A DNA stretch of 64,000 nucleotides from a bacterium D16-50 (GCA_003612485.1 RAZA01000003.1:124001-188000); one strand, 5' to 3'; counted from the stretch's first letter, positions 1 to 8,811 are shown. The notes: generated by a model from the sequence alone, not told the origin. Translations and numbers: made by a program.

Positions 1-523
1 GGGGCAGAATGCGGTACAGCCGATCCCGCAGAAGGCATTTAAGCCGAAACAGCCCCTCCAGCACGGGCCAATGCCCTTCTTCCACCGCCACAATCGACGC
101 CTTTCTGATCCTGCCGCCGATTCCCAGCGTTTCATAGTATCCTGCGGAATCAAACTCTCCCGGATTGGTGGCACGGGAAAAAGGCGCATACACGCCTTTA
201 AGAGTCACTGTGCTCCCCAGAGGAATTTCCATCCCCTGCTGTGTCTCGCATATGAAATTGTCCTGACACGGAATTTTACTGCCCGATTCTTGGGACCACT
301 GCCCATGGGCATCTGATGATTGCATGAGAGATACGGATTTTAGATAAATGGATGTCTCGTCCTTCTGATATACCTGCCCTGTCACAAGCAGCCCAGAGGA
401 TGCTTCAAGCTCCCCCGGGCCCACTTGTCCGGGCCCTGCCCGGCCTGCTCCTCCTATCTCCAGCCATAGGGCCGTAAGGAGTACAGCCAGCAGGGCCGCC
501 GTGAACAATGGTCTTTTCCTCAT
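1..523 (-). CDS. comEC: ComEC N-terminal part (partial, runs off the window)
   Basis: The minus-strand reading frame opens with ATG at 523 behind AGAGGAGG (5 nt spacing) and stays open to base 1, giving about 174 residues. It begins MRKRPLF and a hydrophobic stretch, followed by a soluble region with the pattern NPGEFDSAGYYETLGIGG and then an RLKCLLRDRLYRIL helix. This order (short membrane segment, DUF4131-like OB region with the 'NPGxFD..xY' signature, then the start of the competence domain) is typical of ComEC/Rec2, the polytopic inner-membrane channel that passes single-stranded DNA during transformation. Only the N-terminal domain is visible, so channel and metallo-beta-lactamase domains cannot be checked. 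It follows the ABC permease by 25 nt and may be co-transcribed with it. The comEA gene, often its direct neighbour, lies 7.6 kb away. Confidence 0.72.
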   Translation of the reverse strand, partial: MRKRPLFTAALLAVLLTALWLEIGGAGRAGPGQVGPGELEASSGLLVTGQVYQKDETSIYLKSVSLMQSSDAHGQWSQESGSKIPCQDNFICETQQGMEIPLGSTVTLKGVYAPFSRATNPGEFDSAGYYETLGIGGRIRKASIVAVEEGHWPVLEGLFRLKCLLRDRLYRILP

Positions 524-548
524 GATGCCTCCTCTTTATGCCGCTGTA

Positions 549-1328
549 TCAGTGGAGTTTTCTGGAATCACGCTTCACGGTAAAGAAGAGCAAAATGCCT
601 GCCACCGCCCCAAGCAGCAGATAAGACTGCACCATGGGCATGAAATTGTAGCTTTCCCCCACCCATATGGCTGCAAAATCCCGATTGATATAAGTCACCG
701 GCAGCAGCTTGGCCGCTGCCTGCATGGCTGAGGGCATGTTGTCAAAGCTGATTCCCATCATCCCCCCCAAGATCATCATGCCAAAGTATATCAACATGGT
801 AACGCAATAGACAAGGGAAAATTTCCTGAGCATGGAGGCGATGGCATGGGCAAGGCAGAACAGTATGACGCTGAGCGTCAGTATACAGACCACGTATATG
901 GCCAGTCCCCATCCAGCGGGACTTTTCACATCCGCCAATGCATATCCCGCTGCAAAGTAAACGCAGAAGGCCAGCACCATAAAGATCACCTCGGAAAGGA
1001 TTCTGCTGCACAGCGACATTTTGATTCCGATGCCGAACAGCTCCATCCTCTGGGGAATCCCCTTTTCCAGCTCCTGCGCATGGGCTATGCCGTATCCCAT
1101 GAATATGGTTGCCATGGGAATCATAGCTCCGATTCCCAGAAAAACCGAGGTGGTCACGGTGGCCAGCATCTCCGTCTCCGCTATCTCCCCCAGCACCGCC
1201 CGAGTGATGATCACCATCATCAGAATTGGCATTCCCACTCCAAAAATATGCACGTAGGGATTCCCTATGACATTGCGGAACTCAAAAAGAAGCATACGTC
1301 TTGAAAACAATTTTCTCCTGCCTTTCAT
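549..1328 (-). CDS. ABC-2 type transporter permease
   Basis: A 259-residue membrane protein with about six hydrophobic segments (roughly residues 23-45, 60-80, 105-128, 140-163, 172-195 and 228-250), the usual size and layout of an ABC-2 permease. The N-terminal FRNVIGNPYVHIFGVGMPILM resembles the conserved first transmembrane region of exporter permeases. The start overlaps the stop of the ATPase gene by 4 nt (ATGA), so the two are translationally coupled and very likely form one exporter. Substrate unknown. The upstream kinase-regulator pair suggests an inducible drug, peptide or envelope-stress exporter, which is inference. Confidence 0.85.
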   Translation of the reverse strand: MKGRRKLFSRRMLLFEFRNVIGNPYVHIFGVGMPILMMVIITRAVLGEIAETEMLATVTTSVFLGIGAMIPMATIFMGYGIAHAQELEKGIPQRMELFGIGIKMSLCSRILSEVIFMVLAFCVYFAAGYALADVKSPAGWGLAIYVVCILTLSVILFCLAHAIASMLRKFSLVYCVTMLIYFGMMILGGMMGISFDNMPSAMQAAAKLLPVTYINRDFAAIWVGESYNFMPMVQSYLLLGAVAGILLFFTVKRDSRKLH

Positions 1329-2254
1329 TCCCCCGCCTCCTTCTCCTTATAAGCCATCCTTGTCCCGACATTTTTTGCGGCAGCCCCTCTTGTCCCGGCC
1401 TCCGCCTCCTTGGCATTGATATAGAGCATTTCGATGTCGTTGTTGCTCCGCTTGTAGTTCACGTCGTTTAGCAAAAGCACTCTCGTGATCTCCCGCTCCT
1501 TCTCCTCGCTGCCGCAGGACACCGCAATCAAATGTTTGGGGGAACTCATCCTCTCCGCTCCCTTCATGAGAGCTTCGTTTTGGGGAGTATTGTCCATGAT
1601 GATCACCGCCCGGCCGCAGTATTTCTGAAACAGCTCCTGCCGCCTGCCGTAAGCAACCACCTTGCCCTTGTCAAGAATCAGCAGCTTATCCGCCAGCTGA
1701 TCCAGCTCCTCATAATAATGGGACACCATGAAAAAACCTGCATCTCTCCCCCTATACCATTCCACCAGTTTTTCCACCAGCTTCTGTCTGGTCTCGAAAT
1801 CCAGCCCGGAAGTCACCTCGTCATAAAAGGTCAGCGGGGCATCCTGCATCATTACCATGATAATGGTGAAACGCTGCTTCTGCCCGCCGGAAAGCTTTGA
1901 ATATTTCTTCCGCAGACAGTCCCCAAACTCAAAGAAATCAATCAGCTCCTGCAGCTTCTTATTTTTGGAAATGTCCGTGTCCAGAATGGCCTCCATGACA
2001 TACTTGACGCACATGTTGTCGGTATATTCATTGAACTGCATATGTACCGCCATCTGCTCCGGCAAAAGCTCCGTCCTGATAGTTCCCTCATAAGGCACCA
2101 GCCCCAGAATGCTCTTTACCAGAGTGGTCTTTCCCGCGCCGTTGGCGCCGATCACCCCCACCCGGTCCCCCTCCTCCAGTTCTATGGGAGCCGTTATGGA
2201 GAGAGCCTTGTTGGAACCGTACCGCACCTCCAGATTTTGAATCGATAACAGCAT
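1325..2254 (-). CDS. ABC transporter ATP-binding protein
   Basis: The frame is open from 2308, but ATG at 2254 (MLLSIQNLEVRYG) has AGGAGG at good spacing and matches where ATPases of this family begin, giving 309 residues. Walker A is GANGAGKTT, the signature is LSGGQKQR, and the Walker B region reads LTFYDEVTSGLD. Val replaces the usual Pro after the catalytic Glu (DEV instead of DEP), and Phe-Tyr precedes the Asp; the catalytic Asp-Glu themselves are kept, so activity is still expected. After the ATPase domain (about residues 1-215) come some 95 extra residues, a C-terminal extension seen in several ABC-2 exporter ATPases. It pairs with the downstream permease. Expression is probably driven by the response regulator encoded just upstream, because its promoter carries the same 11-bp repeats. 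Confidence 0.88.
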   Translation of the reverse strand: MLLSIQNLEVRYGSNKALSITAPIELEEGDRVGVIGANGAGKTTLVKSILGLVPYEGTIRTELLPEQMAVHMQFNEYTDNMCVKYVMEAILDTDISKNKKLQELIDFFEFGDCLRKKYSKLSGGQKQRFTIIMVMMQDAPLTFYDEVTSGLDFETRQKLVEKLVEWYRGRDAGFFMVSHYYEELDQLADKLLILDKGKVVAYGRRQELFQKYCGRAVIIMDNTPQNEALMKGAERMSSPKHLIAVSCGSEEKEREITRVLLLNDVNYKRSNNDIEMLYINAKEAEAGTRGAAAKNVGTRMAYKEKEAGE

Positions 2255-2347
2255 AGCAAACCTCCTATTCCAGCCCTGCATCTGCCTCTCTGGGGCCCCT
2301 TGGGCCAATGCTCTTTTTCATTTGGCATATGCATTTATCTGCTTCTT

Positions 2348-2390
2348 ATTTTAACGGTTCCCTATGAATTTCGGATGAAGAAGGGATGAA
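2348..2390 (-). promoter_or_regulatory. Promoter with OmpR-type direct repeats before the ABC exporter
   Basis: On the minus strand a -10-like TAAAAT lies at 2353-2348. Upstream, TTCAT occurs three times at exactly 11-bp steps (plus-strand ATGAA at 2364, 2375 and 2386). No good -35 hexamer is visible, as expected for an activator-dependent promoter. OmpR-family regulators bind tandem direct repeats with 10-11 bp spacing. The same motif, at the same distance from the -10, precedes the regulator gene at 4052-4732. Confidence 0.5.
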
Positions 2391-2416
2391 TCTTCATGGA
2401 GTAAAAAGAAGAAGAT

Positions 2417-4039
2417 TCAGGAATCCGGAAACCAAAGCTCGGCCACCACACTGTTCTCCCCGTTGAAGACCTCAAAATGGATACCCAGCTTTTTGGCATA
2501 ATACGATGCGATATATAGGCCCAGCCCCTGACTGCGGGCGCCTCCCGTCTCCTTCCCGTGGCTGCCGCTGACGAAGGGTTCCAGAATATGGGGCAGCAGC
2601 TCCTCCGGAACAGTCACCCCAAAGTTTTCTATCCGTACCCTCCCGTCGCTGCACAGAGCGATCTCCATATATCCGCCCTCCGGCGTATACTTTGCCCCAT
2701 TGGACAGCAGATTGTCTATGATCTGCAGCGCCATCATCTCGTCCGTATAAACGGTCAGTCCCTGATTCTGTATCAGCTCCACCCCGATGCGCCTATCCCC
2801 AAGAACCACCTGATAGGCCAGTATGCGCTCCTCCAAAAGCTGCTTTATGTCCACCTGCTGAAGCTGTATGTTGTCCGCACAGCGGTTCAGGTACAAGATG
2901 TCCTCCACGATCTTGCTCATGGACAGAAGCTCCTCCTTCACCTTGGGCAGATACCGTCCGGTATCCTTGTATTTGCCGATCTGGCCCATCATGCCGTCCA
3001 CCAGCAGAAGACCGGCGGCAATGGGCGTCTTGAGCTGATGGGAGGATGCCCGCAGAAATATCTCCTGCCGCTTGTTCTCCTCCTCCAGCTTCAGATACCC
3101 TTCTCTGATCTGCCGATAGAAATCGTCCAGCGTATCCGCCAGAACCCGGATTTCATCCCTTCTCTCCGGCCATCTTTCCGAAAGCCGCCGAGTGGCCCCA
3201 TCCCCGGCGTTCTTCATCTCCTCCGTATGCTTGGCCAGCTCCACCATGGGCGTTACGATTCCCTTGGAATAGACCTGAGAAAAAAGCAGCACCAAAAGCA
3301 GAATCACCGCTCCCAGCATGGGAAGACTCTGCAGCACTATGGGGCGAATCTCGTCTATCTCCGGAGTGACCACCGGAAGATAAGACATGACTAGGCTCTC
3401 CTGTGTCTGCTCCACTGCGACATAATTGGTATAGTGATTATCGGCATCCGATATGCTGGCCTCCATGATCATGCAGCCGTCCAGATAGGAATGGATCTTC
3501 ACGGATTCCCCGAAAAAGTTCTCCTCCATATCCTGTACATGAAGTGTCAGCTCCACCGGCAGGGCCCAGGTTCCTTCCAGCGCCTCACGGAAAATTTCCT
3601 CCAGCTCCTCCAGCTCCCCATCCGTTCCCCCAAAAATATCCTCCGCAGAGAAATCCCCTTTCTCCTTCCCCGCCTCTCTGCGTTTCTCCTTGTTGAACCA
3701 AAAATCCAGCTTTTCCCTCCACCGGTCCAAAATTTCATATATCCGCTGATCCTGAATCACAAGCTCCGCCAAAAAGGCCTTTCCCACCACCCGAATGCAA
3801 TTTCCTTCCTTGGGCAGCTCCACGGAAAAACAAGACGTCGCATTCCGCACCTGAATGTCCTCATAGGATCGATCCTCCATATAAGCCTTATGCTGCTCCC
3901 TTATGGACTTCAGATTTTCTTCCATGATATGATCCACATACAAAGACGGCAGCATATAGATGAAGTATCCCACCAGAAAAAGCAATAGGACTCCGGCCAG
4001 CGATATGCTGTATATCAGGTTCTTTCGCCCCAGCTTCAT
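2417..4039 (-). CDS. Membrane sensor histidine kinase
   Basis: A 540-residue kinase. A transmembrane segment at about residues 9-31 and another at about 240-262 bracket an extracytoplasmic sensor of some 200 residues, which includes an acidic stretch (GELEELEEIF). A HAMP linker follows, then a HisKA dimerisation helix with the phospho-acceptor in SSHQLKTPIAA (near residue 335), and a HATPase_c domain with an N-box (DNLLSNGAKYTPEGG) and a G-box (GARSQGLGLYIASYYAKKL). The gene starts 12 nt after the response-regulator stop, so the pair is an operon. It probably senses an envelope signal and controls the ABC exporter downstream; the ligand is unknown. Confidence 0.9.
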   Translation of the reverse strand: MKLGRKNLIYSISLAGVLLLFLVGYFIYMLPSLYVDHIMEENLKSIREQHKAYMEDRSYEDIQVRNATSCFSVELPKEGNCIRVVGKAFLAELVIQDQRIYEILDRWREKLDFWFNKEKRREAGKEKGDFSAEDIFGGTDGELEELEEIFREALEGTWALPVELTLHVQDMEENFFGESVKIHSYLDGCMIMEASISDADNHYTNYVAVEQTQESLVMSYLPVVTPEIDEIRPIVLQSLPMLGAVILLLVLLFSQVYSKGIVTPMVELAKHTEEMKNAGDGATRRLSERWPERRDEIRVLADTLDDFYRQIREGYLKLEEENKRQEIFLRASSHQLKTPIAAGLLLVDGMMGQIGKYKDTGRYLPKVKEELLSMSKIVEDILYLNRCADNIQLQQVDIKQLLEERILAYQVVLGDRRIGVELIQNQGLTVYTDEMMALQIIDNLLSNGAKYTPEGGYMEIALCSDGRVRIENFGVTVPEELLPHILEPFVSGSHGKETGGARSQGLGLYIASYYAKKLGIHFEVFNGENSVVAELWFPDS

Positions 4040-4051
4040 TTTCCGCCCTCC

Positions 4052-4732
4052 CTAAATGCTGCTCCCGTCAAACTGATACCCCACCCCGATCACAGTCTTT
4101 ATGCAGGGAACCGGAAGCTTTTTGCGCAGATTCTTCACATGGGCGTCGATAATTCTGTCATTGCCTATATAATCTTCATTGAAAATACTTAGGATCAGCT
4201 GCTCTCTGGTGAACACCCTTCGAGGACTCCTATAAAGCGTCTGCAGAAGCAGGTACTCGCTCAAAGTCAGAGGCAGCCGTTTTCCATCATAATACACGCT
4301 GTATGACTCTTCCTTGAGCACCAGCCCCCCTGCAGTCTCCTCCATGTCCCCGGTTCCTAAGGTGCGGCGCAGAATAGACTCCATCCGCTTCAGCAGAATA
4401 ATGGGAGAGACCGGTTTGATCACATAATCATCTGCATACAGATTGAAGGCTTTTACCTGCGTCTGCTCATCTTCCAGCGCCGTCAGCATGATCACCGCCG
4501 TCTTTTTGCCGCTTTCATGGATATACTTCAGCACCTGAAACCCATCCGGCCCCGGCACGCAGATATCCAGCACCGCCAGATCGAAGCTCTGCCCTTCTAA
4601 GAGCCTGATTGCCTGATCCCCCCGCTCCGCTCCGGTGACACAGTATCCCGAAAGATGCATATATTCCGTCAGAACCTCCCGGATGGTAGGTTCATCCTCC
4701 AGAAACAAAACGCGATATGCTTTTTCTCCCAT
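4052..4732 (-). CDS. OmpR/PhoB-family response regulator
   Basis: ATG at 4732 (MGEKAYRVLFLEDEPTI) is preceded by GGGAGGA at the right spacing and is preferred over the longer frame opening at 4771, leaving 226 residues. The receiver domain has the acidic pocket (LEDE), the phospho-acceptor Asp in LAVLDICVPGPDG and the Lys in VIKPVSP (Val replaces the common Phe). The C-terminal winged helix (about residues 125-225) ends with the typical IDAHVKNLRKKL and GVGYQF elements. It probably activates its own promoter and that of the ABC exporter, since both carry 11-bp-spaced TTCAT repeats. Confidence 0.9.
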   Translation of the reverse strand: MGEKAYRVLFLEDEPTIREVLTEYMHLSGYCVTGAERGDQAIRLLEGQSFDLAVLDICVPGPDGFQVLKYIHESGKKTAVIMLTALEDEQTQVKAFNLYADDYVIKPVSPIILLKRMESILRRTLGTGDMEETAGGLVLKEESYSVYYDGKRLPLTLSEYLLLQTLYRSPRRVFTREQLILSIFNEDYIGNDRIIDAHVKNLRKKLPVPCIKTVIGVGYQFDGSSI

Positions 4733-4787
4733 ATATTCCTCCCAAGCTTCTTTTCCCGCCAAAATCCCCAAGGCTGACCATATACCT

Positions 4788-4830
4788 ACTATAACAAATT
4801 CATGTGAATTTCATATGAAGAATCCTGAAT
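4788..4830 (-). promoter_or_regulatory. Autoregulatory promoter of the response regulator
   Basis: Reading the minus strand, -10 TATAGT lies at 4793-4788. The -35 position has no consensus but is occupied by TTCATATGAAA followed by TTCACATGAAT, two 11-bp repeats (plus-strand ATGAA at 4815-4819, GTGAA at 4804-4808). The first repeat begins 11 nt from the -10 edge, exactly as in the exporter promoter at 2348-2390, which supports control by the same regulator. Confidence 0.5.
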
Positions 4831-4868
4831 GGATCAAGAATGATTGAACTGTTGAAAACAGAATTGTT

Positions 4869-4906
4869 AAAAAAGACCCCGTCCGGCCCGCCTTAGGCGG
4901 GCAGAC
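4869..4906 (-). terminator. Rho-independent terminator after the GerMN lipoprotein gene
   Basis: GCCCGCC and GGCGGGC form a perfect 7-bp stem with a 3-nt loop (4885-4901), extendable with GTC/GAC. On the minus strand a run of six T follows about ten bases later (A-run at 4869-4874). It sits 47 nt downstream of the gene that ends at 4953 and separates the two kinase operons. Confidence 0.7.
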
Positions 4907-4952
4907 AGATCCGATTATACAAAAAATACCCGCGGCGGCTTCCCTTCCGCCC

Positions 4953-5867
4953 CTACTTCTCAGGCGTCACCACGATATCCAGATTTCTCTCGAAGGTAGT
5001 GGAGGAAAAGGCCTGAGGCACCTCCCCGTTCACGAGAATCTGCACCTTGTTCACATTGCTCAGCTCTATCAGGGAATTAACGATGGAATAGACCGACACA
5101 TCCGTGGACACATTGTTCACCACAGACAAGAAATTTTCATCCAAGTTCACATAACAGACCCCGTCTCGGGTCATGACGCTGAGAATCTTCGTATTGGGAT
5201 TGATGGAAGGATACTGGCCCTCCCCCTGCCCGCTGGGCCCGGCGATCAGCTCCTCCACCACGAAACGCTCCAATGACAGATTCGTGGAATAGCGCTTTTC
5301 CCTATATGTGCCGATGAGTTCCCCGCCGCTTTCTCCTGCAAAGTACAGCCGTACTCTGGCCAGTTCGTAAGTGTTGATCTCATTTCCGTCATTGTCGATA
5401 AACTGGTCCGCGCTCATCCAGCTGACGGTTCTGCCGTTGTTGTCATAGAGGGGGGTCCCCTCCACCGTCATCATCACCATGTTCACATCGTTCAGCTGGG
5501 TCAGAGTGCGCACGATGGCAGCCCGCACCAGCACCTGCGTAGTCATGGGCAGCCCCGTATAAGCGGCGCTCACATCCAGCAGCAGCCTGCCGTCCTCCAC
5601 CTTTTTGTCCAGCACCTCAAAGCCCATGGACAGCGGCGCCTGGTATTCCAGCTTCTTGGGATTGGTGGAAAGGCATGCCAGCAGCTCCTCCAGCTGACCC
5701 TCAAAGGTCTCGGCCTCCATCTGGTACGTATGCATCTCTACCTTGGTGGCGGAATTGCTCACATAGTACACCTCATATATATTATCGCCTTCGTCCTCCC
5801 TCTTCCCGCAGCCGGCAGACAGCGCCGTGCATAGTAGGATCAGCAGAACACAAACCAACTTCCTCAC
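4953..5867 (-). CDS. GerMN-domain lipoprotein
   Basis: GTG at 5867 is chosen as start: GGGAGGA lies 6 nt before it and it gives a clean lipoprotein signal, MRKLVCVLLILLCTALSAGC, with Cys as the lipid attachment site. The ATG at 5897 has its AGGAGG directly abutting and adds ten unlikely residues. The mature protein (about 285 residues) carries two GerMN-type beta-alpha repeats, each with a 'VYVNLDENF'-like or 'LLLDVSAAY'-like strand and a following NSLIELSNVNKVQILVNG-type segment. GerMN domains occur in the spore protein GerM and in envelope lipoproteins next to two-component systems. It follows the WalK-like kinase by 35 nt and may act as its outer-surface partner (inference). Confidence 0.83.
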   Translation of the reverse strand: MRKLVCVLLILLCTALSAGCGKREDEGDNIYEVYYVSNSATKVEMHTYQMEAETFEGQLEELLACLSTNPKKLEYQAPLSMGFEVLDKKVEDGRLLLDVSAAYTGLPMTTQVLVRAAIVRTLTQLNDVNMVMMTVEGTPLYDNNGRTVSWMSADQFIDNDGNEINTYELARVRLYFAGESGGELIGTYREKRYSTNLSLERFVVEELIAGPSGQGEGQYPSINPNTKILSVMTRDGVCYVNLDENFLSVVNNVSTDVSVYSIVNSLIELSNVNKVQILVNGEVPQAFSSTTFERNLDIVVTPEK

Positions 5868-5902
5868 GTCCACTCCTCCCTGCCCTCCTGCAGACATCCT
5901 CC

Positions 5903-7387
5903 TCAGCTTCCCGTATAGAACAGCGGAATCCTCACCGAGAAGCTGGAGCCCTGCCCCTCTTTGCTTGTCACTGTGATGGTCCCTCGATGCACCAGCACTG
6001 CGCTCTTTGTGATTGCAAGCCCCAGACCCGTGCCTCCGATCTCTCTGGAATGGGATTTGTCCACCCGGTAAAACCTATCGTATATATGGGCCAGAGCATC
6101 CTCCGGAATCCCTACCCCCGAATCGCTGACCCTGAAGGTGAAATACTGATGATCCGCATCCAGCTCCACCTTCACCCAGCCGTGATCCTTGTTGTACTTG
6201 ATAGCGTTCTCCACCAGATTGGTCATGATCAGCGTCATCTTCACCTCATCCACCTCCGCTGTCACGGGGCGCATGCTCTCAAAGACAACTTCCACATCCT
6301 TTTTGCGGGCTATGGGGCGGAGACGCTTTAAGATCAGCTCCGTCAGATCGTTCACGTTCAGGGATACAATGTTCAGCTCCTGCGCCTTCTTGTCCATCTT
6401 CACCAGAGCCAGCAGATCCGTTATGATTCTGTTTTCCCTGTCTATCTCCGAAGTGATATCCCCCAGAAACTCCTGATACAGCTCCACGGGAGCGTCCTGC
6501 TGCACAAGCAGGGAATCCGCCAGAACCTTGATCGCCGCCATGGGTGTCTTTAGCTCATGGGACACATTCTCCACGAACTCTTGTCTCGACACGTCCAGAT
6601 CGCGCATTCGCTTCAGAAGCTGGTTGAAGGCGTCCACGATATGAACCGTCTCCGCATAGTCCGTAACGGAGATGCTCTCATCGCTATAGCCCTCCTTTAC
6701 CTCCCGGATGGCCTCCGTAACTCTATTGAAGGGTCTGGTCAGCAGCACGGAAAGCGTCATAGCCAGCGCCATCACCACTACCACGATCAGATTCTGCAGA
6801 ATTACTCCCCGCCGGTTCACCGCCTCCATGGTGTTCACGATGGCGTCGTTGGATATGCTGGTGAGCATGACCCCCACGATGACGCTTGGCTCCATGCTGG
6901 AGTCAATGATAGGAGTGGTCATCTCTATGTAACCATGTTCCCTGTCATAATTGGTCAGATTGGATACGTTCTCCCCCTGAAAGCACCTGATCACTTCCTC
7001 GGAGACGATGGTTTTGCCCTCGCTGATGCCATAAGTGTCCCTCACCACCCTGAGGCTGGAATCGATGATCATCACACGCCCCTCGTAAAGGTTTGAGATC
7101 ATCTCCAGCTCCGCGTTGATGACTTCCTTGCTGACGCTGCTGGTGAACCCCTCAGGCTTCAGGTTGAAGTAATTGTTGCTGATCAAATGGTTCCCCACCA
7201 CCATCAGCTGGTTCTGCACACTGGATATCCGATTTTCCACGGCGCGTTCCTCATAGTTGTCGAGAATGCCGTACCGCATGACCACACAAGGTATGATTCC
7301 CATCACCAGAACAATGATGAAAATGCGCGCCTGCAGACTGCGCAGCGTCAGAATCTCCTTTAAATCTCCAAATATTTTTGCGATCAT
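5903..7387 (-). CDS. WalK/PhoR-like sensor histidine kinase
   Basis: A 494-residue kinase: transmembrane helix at about residues 20-40, an extracytoplasmic PAS/Cache-like domain (about 41-195, including VMIDSSLRVVRDTYG), second helix at about 198-220, HAMP, then HisKA with VENVSHELKTPMAAIKVLAD and HATPase with TNLVENAIKYN, DSGVGIP and GGTGLGLAI boxes. It lacks the cytoplasmic PAS domain of classical WalK. It starts 1 nt after the response-regulator stop. Clostridial pairs of this kind followed by a GerMN lipoprotein are usually linked to cell-wall or envelope control; the specific signal is unknown. Confidence 0.9.
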   Translation of the reverse strand: MIAKIFGDLKEILTLRSLQARIFIIVLVMGIIPCVVMRYGILDNYEERAVENRISSVQNQLMVVGNHLISNNYFNLKPEGFTSSVSKEVINAELEMISNLYEGRVMIIDSSLRVVRDTYGISEGKTIVSEEVIRCFQGENVSNLTNYDREHGYIEMTTPIIDSSMEPSVIVGVMLTSISNDAIVNTMEAVNRRGVILQNLIVVVVMALAMTLSVLLTRPFNRVTEAIREVKEGYSDESISVTDYAETVHIVDAFNQLLKRMRDLDVSRQEFVENVSHELKTPMAAIKVLADSLLVQQDAPVELYQEFLGDITSEIDRENRIITDLLALVKMDKKAQELNIVSLNVNDLTELILKRLRPIARKKDVEVVFESMRPVTAEVDEVKMTLIMTNLVENAIKYNKDHGWVKVELDADHQYFTFRVSDSGVGIPEDALAHIYDRFYRVDKSHSREIGGTGLGLAITKSAVLVHRGTITVTSKEGQGSSFSVRIPLFYTGS

Positions 7388-7388
7388 G

Positions 7389-8093
7389 TTACCCCTTCAC
7401 CTGAAAGTAGTAGCCTACGCCCCATTTCGTATGTACATATTCCGGCTCGCTGGGATTGCGCTCGATCTTTTCCCGAAGCCTCCGGATATGCACGTCCACC
7501 GTCCGCACATCCCCGGGATAGTCCAGCCCCCAGACCAGCTGCAGAAGGCTCTCCCTGCTGTACACCTTGTCAGGATTCAGCATCAGAAGCTCCAGCACCT
7601 CGAATTCCTTTGCGGTAAGGCTGATCTCCTTTCCGGCGATGAACGCCCTCCGGCCCTCGCAGTCCAGACGCACGCCGCCGCTCTCTACGGCCTTCGCCGC
7701 AGGCGGCTCCCCCATGATTCGCTTGGGCTCGGTCCGGCGCATAATGGCCTTGATTCTAGCCTTCACCTCCAGAATATTGAAGGGCTTGGTGATATAATCG
7801 TCCGCACCGTATTCCAGCCCTAGAATCTTGTCCATGTCCTCCCCCTTGGCAGTGAGCATGATAATGGGGACGGAGGAAAATTCCCTGATCTGCTGGCACA
7901 CCTCAAAGCCGGTGAGCTTCGGCAGCATCACGTCCAGAAGGATAATGTCATACTGGCCGTTTCTGGCATATTCCAGAGCTTCCTCGCCGTCATAGGCACA
8001 GTCCACCTGTATTCCCTCCTGCTCCAGACTGAAGCGAATCCCCTTCACTATCAGCTTTTCATCGTCTACCACCAAAGCCCTCTTACCAGCCAT
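7389..8093 (-). CDS. WalR/PhoP-like response regulator
   Basis: A 234-residue OmpR/PhoB-family regulator with GGAGG six bases before ATG. The receiver shows VDDEKLIVKG, the phosphorylatable Asp in IILLDVMLPKLTGFEV and the switch Lys in ADDYITKPFNILEV. The winged-helix effector carries LTAKEFEVLELL, SRESLLQLVWG and VDVHIRRLREKIE, close to the WalR/PhoP consensus. A linker of roughly 15 residues separates the domains. It is transcribed with the downstream kinase and GerMN lipoprotein, and lies 13 nt after comEA. Confidence 0.92.
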   Translation of the reverse strand: MAGKRALVVDDEKLIVKGIRFSLEQEGIQVDCAYDGEEALEYARNGQYDIILLDVMLPKLTGFEVCQQIREFSSVPIIMLTAKGEDMDKILGLEYGADDYITKPFNILEVKARIKAIMRRTEPKRIMGEPPAAKAVESGGVRLDCEGRRAFIAGKEISLTAKEFEVLELLMLNPDKVYSRESLLQLVWGLDYPGDVRTVDVHIRRLREKIERNPSEPEYVHTKWGVGYYFQVKG

Positions 8094-8106
8094 ACAAACC
8101 TCCAGC

Positions 8107-8712
8107 CTAATCGGCCCTTATTTTATCACGGATTTTCTCATATACGCTTGTCTTGATCCCCGGCACCTTCATGATGTCCTCGCAGCTGTCAAAGCCCCCG
8201 TTCCTCTCCCTATAGGCTATGATATCCGCCGCCCGGCTCTCTCCGATGCCCGGCAGGGTGCAAAGCTGCGCCGCGTCGGCAGTGTTGATGTTCACCAGCC
8301 CTTGTGCGGTCTTTGTCCCTGCCTGCCGCGCTTCCTCCTTGGTAGGGAAGTAGAGCATCTGGCCGTCCGTGATCCAGTCCGCCAGATTCACGGCCTCCCG
8401 CCCTGCATCCTCCGCAAAGCCACCCGCCGCAAGCAGCGCATCCTCCGCCCTGCTTCCCTGAGCCACCTCCACCACGCCCGGATTGGCCACTGCCCCGCAT
8501 ACATAAACACGGATACGCTCCTCCTGAGGAGGATCCCCCAAGGGCCATAAGCTCCCCTCGGCGCCCTCCGTTTCGGCGCTCTCCGGCATACAGATCTCCC
8601 CGGCGCCGATCAAAACGGTCTCTTCCCTGCCGTCATATCCGCAGCCCCACAGCAAAGTCCCATATAAAGCCAAAAGACAAGCCGTACCGAAAATATTGTT
8701 TCTTCTCATCAT
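8107..8712 (-). CDS. comEA: ComEA-like SLBB/helix-hairpin-helix DNA-binding protein
   Basis: A 201-residue protein with three parts. The N-terminal hydrophobic signal ends in LLWGC, a plausible lipobox, so it may be lipid-anchored rather than held by a transmembrane helix as in Bacillus ComEA. An SLBB domain follows (IRVYVCGAVANPGVVEV to about residue 125). The C-terminal 65 residues form two helix-hairpin-helix motifs (VNINTADAAQLCTLPGIGESRAADI and IMKVPGIKTSVYEKI), which bind duplex DNA. It is the surface DNA receptor for uptake in competence systems. AGGGG precedes the ATG pair at 8712/8709. Its promoter probably also serves the WalRK-like genes. Confidence 0.88.
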   Translation of the reverse strand: MMRRNNIFGTACLLALYGTLLWGCGYDGREETVLIGAGEICMPESAETEGAEGSLWPLGDPPQEERIRVYVCGAVANPGVVEVAQGSRAEDALLAAGGFAEDAGREAVNLADWITDGQMLYFPTKEEARQAGTKTAQGLVNINTADAAQLCTLPGIGESRAADIIAYRERNGGFDSCEDIMKVPGIKTSVYEKIRDKIRAD

Positions 8713-8811
8713 AGTCCCCTTCCTGCCGTTTCAGGCCGCGTCATGCCGCCGCAGCCGCCCTTACGGGCCTGAACAAAGCGAAAGGGATTGCCTCTCTATG
8801 CTGACCATTTC

